The notes under the pieces are model-generated. The model was not told where the DNA came from. It did not search any database and was given only the letters and a program-made list of their open reading frames with translations. Both the position numbers and the translations under genes were made by a program. DNA of 6,458 bases, from assembly GCA_003527165.1 (NCBI GenBank), contig DPSI01000121.1:1-6458 (forward strand), in the 5' to 3' direction. This document shows, piece after piece, positions 1 to 6,398 of this stretch. Origin of the DNA: Pseudomonas sp. (GTDB taxonomy: Bacteria; Pseudomonadota; Gammaproteobacteria; Pseudomonadales; Pseudomonadaceae). The stretch's first letter is position 1, and every line of letters begins with the position of its first letter.

Positions 1-176
1 CCCACGACCGCTGGTTCCTGGACCGGGTCGCCACGCATATCCTGTCCTACGAGGACAACGGCGATATCGTGTTCTTCGAAGGCAACTACACCGAGTACGA
101 AGCCGACCGCAAGAAGCGTCTGGGCGACGCCGCCGCCCAGCCGCATCGGGTGAAATACAAGAAGCTTGCCCAGTAG
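1..176 (+). CDS. ettA: Energy-dependent translational throttle protein EttA, ABC-F ATPase, C-terminal fragment
   Basis: The last 57 codons of a gene whose start lies before the window; the reading frame begins at base 3 and ends with TAG at 174-176. The peptide opens with HDRWFLDRVATHIL, which matches the H-loop (switch histidine) of the second ATPase domain in ABC-F proteins. It continues through FFEGNYTEYEADRKKRLG to a basic end, RVKYKKLAQ, as is typical of EttA (formerly YjjK). EttA is a cytoplasmic protein that binds the ribosomal E site and gates entry into elongation according to the ATP/ADP ratio; this role comes from the E. coli family member. Only about a tenth of the protein is visible, so the Walker motifs and the linker between domains cannot be checked. 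A related ABC-F paralogue (such as Uup) is possible but the C-terminal sequence fits EttA better. It reads in the same direction as siaA, but a 150-base gap with a possible terminator separates them. Confidence 0.88.
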   Translation, partial: HDRWFLDRVATHILSYEDNGDIVFFEGNYTEYEADRKKRLGDAAAQPHRVKYKKLAQ

Positions 177-184
177 CGAAAGAT

Positions 185-210
185 AGCGGAGTCGAGAGGG
201 TCCGCTTTTC
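185..210 (+). terminator. Possible weak intrinsic terminator after ettA
   Basis: AGCGGA (185-190) and TCCGCT (201-206) form a perfect 6-bp stem around a 10-base loop, followed by a short T run (206-209). It starts 9 bases after the ettA stop. Flanking CGAA (177-180) and TTCG (208-211) could extend the stem across a small bulge. The U tract is only four bases, so termination would be leaky at best and some readthrough into siaA is possible. Confidence 0.4.
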
Positions 211-221
211 GCATGGCGAAC

Positions 222-235
222 CGCCACTGGTGGCG
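222..235. repeat. Perfect 6-bp inverted repeat upstream of siaA
   Basis: CGCCAC (222-227) and GTGGCG (230-235) are separated by two bases. The centre is too tight for the full stem to form as RNA, although a 5-bp stem with a CTGG tetraloop is possible. The compact dyad looks more like a protein-binding site than a terminator. It sits about 90 bases before the siaA start. A TATAAT-like hexamer, GATAAT, lies just downstream at 251-256, but no convincing -35 box is found at 16-18 bases from it, so I do not call a promoter. Confidence 0.3.
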
Positions 236-270
236 ACTGGCCAGATGCAGGATAATCACCCCCTTTCGGC

Positions 271-292
271 GCCTGACAGTGTGAAATCAGGC
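271..292. repeat. Inverted repeat in the probable siaA leader
   Basis: GCCTGA (271-276) and TCAGGC (287-292) are perfect 6-bp arms around a 10-base spacer. The repeat lies 34 bases before the siaA start and just upstream of its purine-rich ribosome binding region (307-315). It could be an operator half-site pair or a small mRNA hairpin. No transcription factor motif is recognised, and a chance origin is possible. Confidence 0.3.
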
Positions 293-326
293 CAAGCAGC
301 AACCGCAAAGGAAGGTCGGAATCAAC

Positions 327-2318
327 ATGGCGGCATTGGGATTACGCGGCAAATCGCTGCTGGCGCTATTGCTGACTTTCCTGCTCGCTATCGGCGTGGC
401 CACGCTGGTCGGACGTGAAGCGCTGCAGGGCGTGCAGACCCGTTTCGGCGAAGCCTACGCACGCAACGTGGTACAGCTCAACCGCGAACGACTGTTCGCT
501 CCGGTCACTCGCGAACTGGCCTTGGCGCAACGCCTCGCCGAATCGCAAATCACCCGTGCCTGGCTGCTCGACGAGGAAGATCCCGCCAAGCAGGCGTTGT
601 TCTTCACCGAGGCCGCCGGTTATCAGCAGGCACTGAGTGATCATTCCTACTTCGCTGCGTCCGCAACCAGCAATCGCTACTACGCCAACGGTGACAAGCT
701 GACTCCAAGCGACGCACCTCGCTATGAAATGGCGCCCGACGCCGATGCAGACGAATGGTTTTACAGCACGCTGCCCTCGGAGGCGCCCTACCACCTCAAC
801 GTCGACCGCTCCGCCGTCACCCAGGATCTGAAGATCTGGTTCAACATCGTCGTGCGCGATGGGGAAAATCCTCTGGGGATTGTCGGCTCGGGCATCAGCC
901 TGAATGCCTTCATCAACGATTTCATCGAAGTCGACAAGACCGGTGTCGAGTCCATGGTGCTCGATGGCTATGGCTCGATCCTGGTCCACCCCAACCAGAA
1001 TCTGGTGACGCTCAATGCCGACACCGCACAAGGCCGCTCGCTCGCCACCAACGTGCTGGGCCTGCTGGACGACATCGAACAAGCTACCGCGCTACGCGAG
1101 GCCATGGCTTTCAGCCGGGAGCACCCAGACGATACCGCTGCTTTGCAAGTCACGCTGGACGGTGAGCCGCGCCTGCTGGCGATGACCTGGATTCCCGAGC
1201 TGAATTGGTTCGTAGCCAGCGCCGTCGATTTGCGCACTGCGCAAGTCATCGAGATCAGACCGCTGCTGCCTGCCATTGGCGCCGTGCTGATGCTCTTCGT
1301 CCTGCTGATCCTCACTGGCGCCTGGCTGGTCGACAAGCGCGTGCTACGTCCCCTGCGACAGCTGCGCAAAAGCGCCCAGGCGATCGCCGCCGGACAGTAC
1401 GACACGCCACTGCTCACCCGTCGCGACGACGAAATCGGCGAGCTGAGCGCCGCGTTCGGCAGCATGGCGCAGAAAATTCGCAGTCACACCAGCGAACTGG
1501 AAAGCCGCGTTCAGGAGCGCACGCGTGAATTGGAGCAGGCCAATCGTGAGATGGCCGCCGCGCACAAGAAAATCGACGACTCCATCGATTACGCCAGCCT
1601 GATCCAGCACGCCATACTGCCCAAGCGCCAACTGGTCGCCGACCTCGATGACCGCCACGCGGTGCTCTGGCATCCTCGCGACGTGGTCGGTGGCGATTTC
1701 TATGTCTATCGCGCCACCTCCCACGGCTGCCTGCTGGGCGTAGTCGACTGCGCCGGACATGGGGTGCCCGGTGCGCTGATGACCATGCTCGCCCATGCGG
1801 CGATCGAGCAGGCCATCTCCGATGCCGGCCTGCACGACCCGGCGGCAATCCTCGCGCGCACCGACGGAATCGTGCGCAGAATGCTGCGCGACGACAGCAC
1901 TCAGCATGCCTTGGCCACCAACATGGACGTGGGCCTTGCCTATGTCGATTTCGACCGCCGCAACGTGACCTACGCCGGCGCCAAGATCGCGCTCTACTAT
2001 AGCGATGGCGAAACCCTGGACGAACTGCCAGCCGGTCGGCGCGCGATCGGCGATCGACGCCTCGGTGAATACCAGAACGCCAAAGTCGAACTGAAGCCGG
2101 GTCGCACCTTCTATCTCGCCACCGATGGCTTCCTCGATCAGGCGGGCGGTGAGTTAGGTTATGGCTTCGGTAACAGTCGCTTTGCCGAGATGATCGTGCG
2201 CCATGCTCGTCTGCCCCTGGCCGAGCAAGGCACCGCGTTCAAAGCCACCCTGGCGGATTACCAGGGCGATTATCCCCAGCGTGACGACATCACGATGTTG
2301 TGTTTCCGTTTCGATTGA
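327..2318 (+). CDS. siaA: SiaA: membrane-bound PP2C-type serine/threonine phosphatase with periplasmic sensor and HAMP domain
   Basis: A 663-residue inner-membrane protein, full length for the family as I recall it. In order: a short cytoplasmic start, TM helix 1 (about 11-29), a large periplasmic region (about 30-311) that resembles a double Cache sensor (for example WFNIVVRDG and GIVGSGISLNAF near 171-195), TM helix 2 (about 313-335), HAMP (about 336-389), a helical linker rich in E, R and Q (390-425), and a SpoIIE/RsbU-like PP2C domain to the end. Metal-binding motifs are intact: GGD at 455-457, DCAGHG at 474-479, ATDG with D600, and DD at 653-654. In P. aeruginosa, SiaA removes phosphate from SiaC Thr68, freeing it to activate SiaD; what the sensor detects is not clear from sequence. 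The ATG at 327 follows AAAGGAAGG (307-315), an 11-base spacing that is rather long, with a weaker GGAA at 318-321. It is the first gene of siaABCD. Confidence 0.93.
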   Translation: MAALGLRGKSLLALLLTFLLAIGVATLVGREALQGVQTRFGEAYARNVVQLNRERLFAPVTRELALAQRLAESQITRAWLLDEEDPAKQALFFTEAAGYQQALSDHSYFAASATSNRYYANGDKLTPSDAPRYEMAPDADADEWFYSTLPSEAPYHLNVDRSAVTQDLKIWFNIVVRDGENPLGIVGSGISLNAFINDFIEVDKTGVESMVLDGYGSILVHPNQNLVTLNADTAQGRSLATNVLGLLDDIEQATALREAMAFSREHPDDTAALQVTLDGEPRLLAMTWIPELNWFVASAVDLRTAQVIEIRPLLPAIGAVLMLFVLLILTGAWLVDKRVLRPLRQLRKSAQAIAAGQYDTPLLTRRDDEIGELSAAFGSMAQKIRSHTSELESRVQERTRELEQANREMAAAHKKIDDSIDYASLIQHAILPKRQLVADLDDRHAVLWHPRDVVGGDFYVYRATSHGCLLGVVDCAGHGVPGALMTMLAHAAIEQAISDAGLHDPAAILARTDGIVRRMLRDDSTQHALATNMDVGLAYVDFDRRNVTYAGAKIALYYSDGETLDELPAGRRAIGDRRLGEYQNAKVELKPGRTFYLATDGFLDQAGGELGYGFGNSRFAEMIVRHARLPLAEQGTAFKATLADYQGDYPQRDDITMLCFRFD

Positions 2319-2346
2319 GCGCCATCCACCGGAGTCGAGTTGCCCC

Positions 2347-2892
2347 ATGGAAACCCTTGACCTGTTCGCCATGCGCGAAAGCTACAACAGACAGCAGATC
2401 ATGCTCTGCTTCAACGGCCCGATCTCGCGCAGCCTGATCGAGGAAATCGGTAACGCGCTACGCAATTACCTCGCTGCCGATCACGCCAACCCGTCGTCAG
2501 CCATGGACGTTTTCGCCGTCTACATCGAAATGACCCAGAACATTCGCCACTACGCCAAGGTCCGTAACTGGGCCGACCAGGAAGCCGGCGCCACAGTCGT
2601 GGTCGCACGCAACGATGCCGACGGCCGCTATGTGGTGTCTGCCGGCAACCTGATCGAGACCGCCGACGGCGAAGCCTTGATCACCGCCATCGAGGAGTTG
2701 GCGAGCCTGGACAAGGCCCAACTCAAGGCTCGCTACAAAGAACAATTGCGCAAACCGCGCGAAGACAACACCGTCAGTGGTGCCGGGCTGGGCCTGATCG
2801 ACATCGCCCGTAAATCCAGCGAGCCGCTCAAGGCATCGCTGCAAACCGTTGCCAACGGCCGCTCGTTCATCAGCCTGAGCGCGGTCATCTGA
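2347..2892 (+). CDS. siaB: SiaB: GHKL-type protein kinase of the SiaC switch
   Basis: A 181-residue soluble protein with a histidine-kinase-like ATPase fold but no phospho-accepting histidine domain, similar in plan to the anti-sigma kinases RsbW/SpoIIAB. The N-box is visible in EMTQNIRHYA (61-70, with E61 and N65) and the glycine-rich nucleotide-binding G-box in GAGLGLIDIAR (145-155). In P. aeruginosa, SiaB phosphorylates SiaC on Thr68 and so turns the diguanylate cyclase SiaD off, opposing SiaA. An in-frame coding stretch reaches upstream to 2203, inside siaA. I chose the ATG at 2347 because it lies after the siaA stop (28-base gap), has GGAGTCGAG (2331-2339) before it, and gives a start METLDLFAMRESY that fits the family. 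The longer start would overlap siaA by more than 100 bases and is not credible. Confidence 0.92.
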   Translation: METLDLFAMRESYNRQQIMLCFNGPISRSLIEEIGNALRNYLAADHANPSSAMDVFAVYIEMTQNIRHYAKVRNWADQEAGATVVVARNDADGRYVVSAGNLIETADGEALITAIEELASLDKAQLKARYKEQLRKPREDNTVSGAGLGLIDIARKSSEPLKASLQTVANGRSFISLSAVI

Positions 2893-2912
2893 CTTACAAG
2901 AGCCAAATGCAC

Positions 2913-3290
2913 ATGAATGATTTCTCCATCGCTGGCAGCCAATCATCGCCTGCCATTCAGTCCGACTGGGAAAACGGCGTGCTCGCCATGCAGGGCGACT
3001 CCTACCCGGAAAACTCCTACGAACTGTTCCACCAAGTCATTGAGTGGATCGAGCACTACCTGGCCCAAGCCGGTCGCCCGCTGCGGCTGGAACTGCACCT
3101 GCTGTACCTGAACACCAGCAGCATCAAGGCGGTGATGGACATCTTCGACTTGCTCGAAGCGGCCCATCAGGAAGGCAAGCCGGTGGCCGTCAACTGGCAC
3201 TACGACCGGCGTAACGCACGTGTGGTAGAGCTGGCCGAAGAGTTCAAGGAAGATTGCACCTTTCCGTTCACGATCCTCAGCGACGACTAG
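2913..3290 (+). CDS. siaC: SiaC: phospho-switch regulator of the diguanylate cyclase SiaD (DUF1987)
   Basis: A small cytoplasmic protein of 125 residues in the DUF1987/SiaC family, which has a STAS-like anti-sigma-factor-antagonist plan. The key segment is LYLNTSSIKAVMDIF (64-78), where the first Thr is residue 68 when translation starts at 2913. Thr68 is the residue that SiaB phosphorylates in P. aeruginosa; the unphosphorylated form binds and stimulates SiaD. Other family landmarks are GDSYPENSYELF (28-39) and WHYDRRNARVVELAEEF (95-111). Another in-frame ATG lies six bases upstream at 2907. AAGAG at 2898-2902 is 4 bases from the first ATG and 10 from the second, so spacing does not decide. 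I prefer 2913 because it keeps Thr68 numbering and gives the MNDFSIAG start expected from homologues. The gap after siaB is 20 bases. Confidence 0.92.
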   Translation: MNDFSIAGSQSSPAIQSDWENGVLAMQGDSYPENSYELFHQVIEWIEHYLAQAGRPLRLELHLLYLNTSSIKAVMDIFDLLEAAHQEGKPVAVNWHYDRRNARVVELAEEFKEDCTFPFTILSDD

Positions 3291-3299
3291 AAGGTTTTT

Positions 3300-4085
3300 A
3301 TGCGAGGGCACAATCCGCTGGAAAGCCAGGTCGCGGAGTCGCTATCCGACCCGCAGAACCAGGACCATCCGCTGCATGAAACGCTGAGCCAGTTGTGGGA
3401 AGCACACCACAACCTGCTCAACCGTATCGAGCGGATCGCCCGCGTCTCCGACGGCTACCAGAGCATCGTCCGTGACCGCGAAATGAGCCTCTCGGCGCGT
3501 TTCGACAAGCAGCTGCGGCAGTTGGAAAAGGTTGCACGCATCTCCGATCGTTATCAGATGATGATGCGCGACCTGAACATTGCGCTCAAAGAAGCCTCGA
3601 CCCACGACGCCTTGACCGGTATTGCCAACCGCCGCCTGCTTACCGAGCGCCTACGCGACGAGACCGAACGAGCAAAGCGCTATTCGCGCCCGCTGTGCGT
3701 GGTCATGGTCGATATCGACCGCTTCAAGGTCATCAACGACGAATATGGCCATGAGGTGGGCGACCACGTGCTGATGGACGTGGTACGGGTGATGGAAGCG
3801 GAAATCCGCGAGCACGATCTGTGCGGGCGCTGGGGTGGTGAAGAGTTCCTGGTGCTGATGCCGGAAACCACGAGCGAGAAAGCAGTGCTGGTGATGGAGC
3901 GTCTGCGCCAGGCCGTCGCCAAGCTGCGCGTTCGCGTCAACGACGATTCGCTATCGGTTACCGTGAGCCTGGGCATGGCGGAACTGCGGGCCGGAGAGAA
4001 CTATTCCAATACCATCAACCGCGCCGATGTGGCACTGCTGCGAGCCAAGCGCAATGGGCGCGACCGCTACGAACTGGCCGACTGA
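3300..4085 (+). CDS. siaD: SiaD: GGDEF diguanylate cyclase activated by SiaC
   Basis: A 261-residue soluble enzyme that makes c-di-GMP from two GTP. Residues 1-97 form a helical stalk, and residues 101-261 the GGDEF domain, beginning with the typical DALTGIANRR (103-112). The active-site signature is GGEEF (179-183), an accepted catalytic variant, with metal-ligand region VMVDIDRFKVIND (135-147). An inhibitory I-site, RxxD (R170, D173), lies exactly five residues before GGEEF, so feedback inhibition by c-di-GMP is expected. The stalk holds two related segments, 43-64 and 75-96, each with the pattern E-x2-AR-x-SD-x-YQ-x3-RD. There are no membrane segments, so localisation depends on partners. 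The ATG at 3300 is preceded by AAGG (3291-3294) and five T residues, an ideal spacing; the Shine-Dalgarno overlaps the region of the siaC stop, suggesting coupled translation. It is the last gene of the operon and ends 23 bases before the convergent gntK stop. Confidence 0.93.
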   Translation: MRGHNPLESQVAESLSDPQNQDHPLHETLSQLWEAHHNLLNRIERIARVSDGYQSIVRDREMSLSARFDKQLRQLEKVARISDRYQMMMRDLNIALKEASTHDALTGIANRRLLTERLRDETERAKRYSRPLCVVMVDIDRFKVINDEYGHEVGDHVLMDVVRVMEAEIREHDLCGRWGGEEFLVLMPETTSEKAVLVMERLRQAVAKLRVRVNDDSLSVTVSLGMAELRAGENYSNTINRADVALLRAKRNGRDRYELAD

Positions 4086-4108
4086 CACCGCGCTCTTCAG
4101 TCCCGAGC

Positions 4109-4603
4109 CTAGCGGCGCGGCAAGCGCTTCAGAATCGCCTCGACGATCTGCTCAGGCGCAGGCCTGATATCCACCCGGATCGCCTCATCCTCGCGGGGTA
4201 TTTCCAGGGTCTGCAGCTGGCTGCGCAACAGGCTGGGATCGAAGAAATGCCCGGCGCGTCGGGCCAGCCGCTCCAACAGCAACGCCTCCGAGCCGTCCAG
4301 GTAGACCCAGACGACATCCTCATTGCCCCCGCTGAGCAATTGACGGTAGCGATGTTTGAGCGCGGAACAGGCGAAAACCCAGTCGTGACCGTGCCTGCGC
4401 CGCGCCTCGATCGCCTCATGCATCGCCTGCAGCCAGGGCCGGCGATCCTCGTCATCCAGAGCGACGCCGCTTGCCATCTTCTCCTTGTTGGCATCGCTGT
4501 GAAATTCGTCGGCGTCGGAGAATCCCCACCCCAGACGAGCGGCCAGCTGCTTGCCGATGGTCGTTTTGCCGCTTCCGGCCACCCCCATGATGACGACGAT
4601 CAC
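4109..4603 (-). CDS. gntK: Gluconokinase (thermoresistant GntK/IdnK type)
   Basis: A soluble kinase of about 164 residues that phosphorylates D-gluconate to 6-phosphogluconate with ATP, feeding the Entner-Doudoroff pathway in pseudomonads. Near the N-terminus is the P-loop GVAGSGKTT, followed by DADEFHSDANKEKMASG and the family stretch LDDEDRRPWL, then CSALKHRYR in mid-protein and AGHFFDPSLLRSQLQTLEIP near the C-terminus; these are the standard gluconokinase blocks and length. Two in-frame GTG codons are candidate starts, at 4609 and 4603. The Shine-Dalgarno AAGAGG (minus strand, 4614-4609) shares its last G with the first GTG but lies five bases before the second, so I chose 4603 (start VIVVIMGVAG, read as Met). 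No GntR or PtxS operator is recognised. It is convergent with siaD, with no clear bidirectional terminator in the 23-base gap. Confidence 0.9.
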   Translation of the reverse strand: MIVVIMGVAGSGKTTIGKQLAARLGWGFSDADEFHSDANKEKMASGVALDDEDRRPWLQAMHEAIEARRRHGHDWVFACSALKHRYRQLLSGGNEDVVWVYLDGSEALLLERLARRAGHFFDPSLLRSQLQTLEIPREDEAIRVDIRPAPEQIVEAILKRLPRR

Positions 4604-4648
4604 TTGCACCTCTTCGTTGCAGCAATTCGGGATCCGGGAAATGGCGCC

Positions 4649-4661
4649 GACCTCTTAGGTC
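4649..4661. repeat. Small inverted repeat upstream of gntK
   Basis: GACCT (4649-4653) and AGGTC (4657-4661) flank three bases. The repeat is about 45 bases before the preferred gntK start, in the region expected to hold its promoter or leader. It is short enough to be chance, and I could not find a clear promoter around it. Confidence 0.2.
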
Positions 4662-4670
4662 AGCACCATC

Positions 4671-4687
4671 GGCCCCAACACGGGGCC
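4671..4687. repeat. GC-only inverted repeat between gbcA and gntK
   Basis: GGCCCC (4671-4676) and GGGGCC (4682-4687) form a perfect 6-bp stem with a five-base loop. No T tract follows on either strand, so it is not a standard intrinsic terminator. In a gntK leader transcript it would be a stable hairpin about 70 bases before the start codon. Confidence 0.35.
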
Positions 4688-4740
4688 CCGCGCTTCCTTT
4701 CTTCGGTCGTATGGGGGTATCGAAGTTCCTCGTTTCGGCA

Positions 4741-4770
4741 TGCCGGCTTGCCGCCGCGCGTACGCCGGCA
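4741..4770. repeat. Inverted repeat between gbcA and gntK
   Basis: TGCCGGC (4741-4747) and GCCGGCA (4764-4770) are perfect 7-bp arms around a 16-base GC-rich spacer. With the repeat at 4804-4833 it forms a pair of hairpins downstream of gbcA. No T run follows on the minus strand. It could be part of a REP-like intergenic element, but I cannot assign it to a known family. Confidence 0.35.
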
Positions 4771-4803
4771 GGCTTGATAGCGGCGCTCATCAGGGATGCG
4801 CGT

Positions 4804-4833
4804 GGCGTACCCACACCTGCACGTGGGCACGCC
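4804..4833. repeat. Long imperfect hairpin just downstream of gbcA
   Basis: The two arms are GGCGTACCCAC (4804-4814) and GTGGGCACGCC (4823-4833), an 11-bp stem with one mismatch and an 8-base loop. It starts 29 bases after the gbcA stop on the minus strand and is the strongest hairpin in the window by eye. It lacks a following U tract, so it may protect the gbcA mRNA 3' end, act in Rho-independent-like termination without a U tract, or be a REP-type repeat. Which of these applies cannot be settled from one copy. Confidence 0.45.
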
Positions 4834-4862
4834 GCCGATCGGGCACCGAACGCCTTAGCCGG

Positions 4863-6152
4863 TCATTGATTGATCTGCCGCAGATAGGGTGCTGGCGCGG
4901 CGCCGAGGTTGTGCAGCATGCGCTCGCTGTACCAGTCGATGAAGTTGACCACACCGAACTCATAAGTTTTCGAGTAGGGCCCGGGCTGGTACGCGGTGGA
5001 ATTGATCCCGCGCTGGTTTTCCTCGGCGAGTCGGCGGTCCTGGTCGTTGGTCGCATCCCAGACCTTGCGCAGGTCTTCCACCGAGTAGTCGACGCTCTCC
5101 ACCGCGTCCTTGTGCACCAGCCATTTGGTGGTGACCAGGGTTTGCTGCGCACTCAGCGGCCACACAGTAAACACGATGATATGGTCGCCCATGCAATGAT
5201 TCCAGGAGTGCGGCAGATGCAGGATGCGCATCGAGCCGAGCTCGGGATTCTTGATCCGCCCCATCAGCTTTTTCGAGCCCAGCTGGCCGTCCATGGTCAT
5301 CGACACGGTGCCCTTGAGCAGGGGCATGCGCACGATACGGTTACGCAGACCGAAACTGGCATGGGCATAGGGAATCTGTTCGGCTTCCCAGGCGGCGGCC
5401 GATGCCGCGACGTGGTCCTTGAATTCCTGGCTGGCGCGCGGATCGGTGACGTCATCCCACTCGAGCAATGACTTGAGCAGCTCCGGGTGCGCGCCGTTGC
5501 AGTGATAACACTCGCGGTTGTTCTCCAGCACCAGCTTCCAATTGGCCTTTTCCACCAGGGTGCTCTGTACCGCCACCTTGGTGTTCTCCATGTCGTACGG
5601 CTCCATGTAATGCGAAAGCGTCGCGAGGAAGTCGTCGATGGCCGGCGGGTTTTCGGCAAGAGAAATGAAGATGTAGCCGCCCGCCGTCTTGCACTGCACA
5701 GGCTTGAGACCGTATTGCTTCATGTCGAAACCGGCGCCCATTTCGGTGCCGGCGAACAGCAGACGGCCGTCCAGCTCGTAGGTCCATTGGTGGTAGGGGC
5801 ACACCAGCTTGGCGACCTTGCCCTTGTCGCTCGTGCACAACCGCGAGCCGCGATGGCGGCAGACGTTGTGAAAGGCATGCACCACGCCTTCGGCACCACG
5901 GATGACCAGGATCGGATTGTCGCCGATCTGCAGCGTCAGGAAATTGCCCTTCGCGGGAATTTCGCAGGTCATGCCCGCAATCAACCATTCCTTGTGAAAG
6001 ATTTCCTGCATGTCGAGCTGGAACAGCCGTTCATCGCTGTAGAACGGCTGCGGAAGCGAAAACGTAGGTTCGCGGGTCTGCAGCATTTCGGCAGTCGCCT
6101 TGCGCGCGGGTTCGAGCGGATCGCCCAGGCTCAGGGTGAAAGTGGCATCCAT
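4863..6152 (-). CDS. gbcA: Glycine betaine N-demethylase, Rieske oxygenase subunit GbcA
   Basis: A 429-residue cytoplasmic Rieske-type oxygenase. With the reductase GbcB it removes one methyl group from glycine betaine, giving dimethylglycine and formaldehyde, the first step of betaine catabolism in pseudomonads. The Rieske [2Fe-2S] ligands are C98 and H100 in CRHRGSRLC, and C118 and H121 in CPYH. The mononuclear iron site is seen in ENNRECYHCNGAHPE (210-224), with H217 and H222, and the likely carboxylate ligand D372 in TNDQDRRLAEENQRG (368-382). From memory the sequence agrees with P. aeruginosa GbcA along nearly its whole length, including the start MD-x-T-x-TLSLGDPLEPARKATAEMLQ. It is related to carnitine and stachydrine oxygenases, but identity favours GbcA. 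The ATG at 6152 has a strong Shine-Dalgarno, GAGGAG, six bases upstream. gbcB is not in the window; in P. aeruginosa it is divergent from gbcA, so it could lie beyond 6458. Confidence 0.93.
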   Translation of the reverse strand: MDATFTLSLGDPLEPARKATAEMLQTREPTFSLPQPFYSDERLFQLDMQEIFHKEWLIAGMTCEIPAKGNFLTLQIGDNPILVIRGAEGVVHAFHNVCRHRGSRLCTSDKGKVAKLVCPYHQWTYELDGRLLFAGTEMGAGFDMKQYGLKPVQCKTAGGYIFISLAENPPAIDDFLATLSHYMEPYDMENTKVAVQSTLVEKANWKLVLENNRECYHCNGAHPELLKSLLEWDDVTDPRASQEFKDHVAASAAAWEAEQIPYAHASFGLRNRIVRMPLLKGTVSMTMDGQLGSKKLMGRIKNPELGSMRILHLPHSWNHCMGDHIIVFTVWPLSAQQTLVTTKWLVHKDAVESVDYSVEDLRKVWDATNDQDRRLAEENQRGINSTAYQPGPYSKTYEFGVVNFIDWYSERMLHNLGAAPAPYLRQINQ

Positions 6153-6295
6153 CGGTTACTCCTCAAGCCGGCCGCGCCCTGGCAGGCGTCTTCGGCGGGC
6201 GACAAAATGGCTGTACGGTGCCACGCAAAGGCGGTGAGCCAGATGACATCCCTGTGCCGGGAGGAAAAGCGACTCCGGCTCGATCACCTTCCTTG

Positions 6296-6311
6296 CTCGG
6301 CTGCGGCCGAG
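6296..6311. repeat. Perfect inverted repeat upstream of gbcA
   Basis: CTCGGC (6296-6301) and GCCGAG (6306-6311) form a 6-bp stem with a TGCG loop, extendable by G-T wobble pairs on one strand. It is about 145 bases before the gbcA start. There is no T tract on either strand. It could be a leader hairpin or a regulator-binding dyad. Confidence 0.35.
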
Positions 6312-6398
6312 TGTGTCTTGGCGCAAGAGCAAAACCTTATCCATGGACGACAAGCGCGCATCCGTTACCGACGCCGGAACGCGCCTGTGAGCGGGCTG

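Noticed and set aside
230..418. 62-codon plus-strand frame overlapping the start of siaA
   Set aside because: It overlaps siaA in another frame, lacks a good ribosome binding site and encodes a low-information peptide.
366..1082. 238-codon open frame on the minus strand inside siaA
   Set aside because: It is antisense to a clearly conserved gene and has no recognisable domain. Long antisense frames are common where the third codon position is GC-rich.
4086..4108. Bidirectional terminator between siaD and gntK
   Set aside because: The 23-base gap has only partial complementarity with bulges reaching into gntK, and no T tract.
4671..4687. GC hairpin as an intrinsic terminator
   Set aside because: There is no T run after the stem on either strand, so I list it only as an inverted repeat.
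4740..5471. 243-codon open frame on the plus strand from the gap into gbcA
   Set aside because: It overlaps the conserved gbcA C-terminal half in antisense and has no domain or convincing ribosome binding site.
6207..6223. TGGCAC on the minus strand as a sigma-54 -24 element for gbcA
   Set aside because: The matching -12 GC is not present at the required spacing; the bases there read AGCC and not TTGC.
6156..6353. 65-codon minus-strand frame just ahead of gbcA, a possible leader peptide or small gene
   Set aside because: Its stop codon overlaps the gbcA Shine-Dalgarno, which could suggest coupling, but the composition looks like untranslated GC-rich sequence and no family is recognised.
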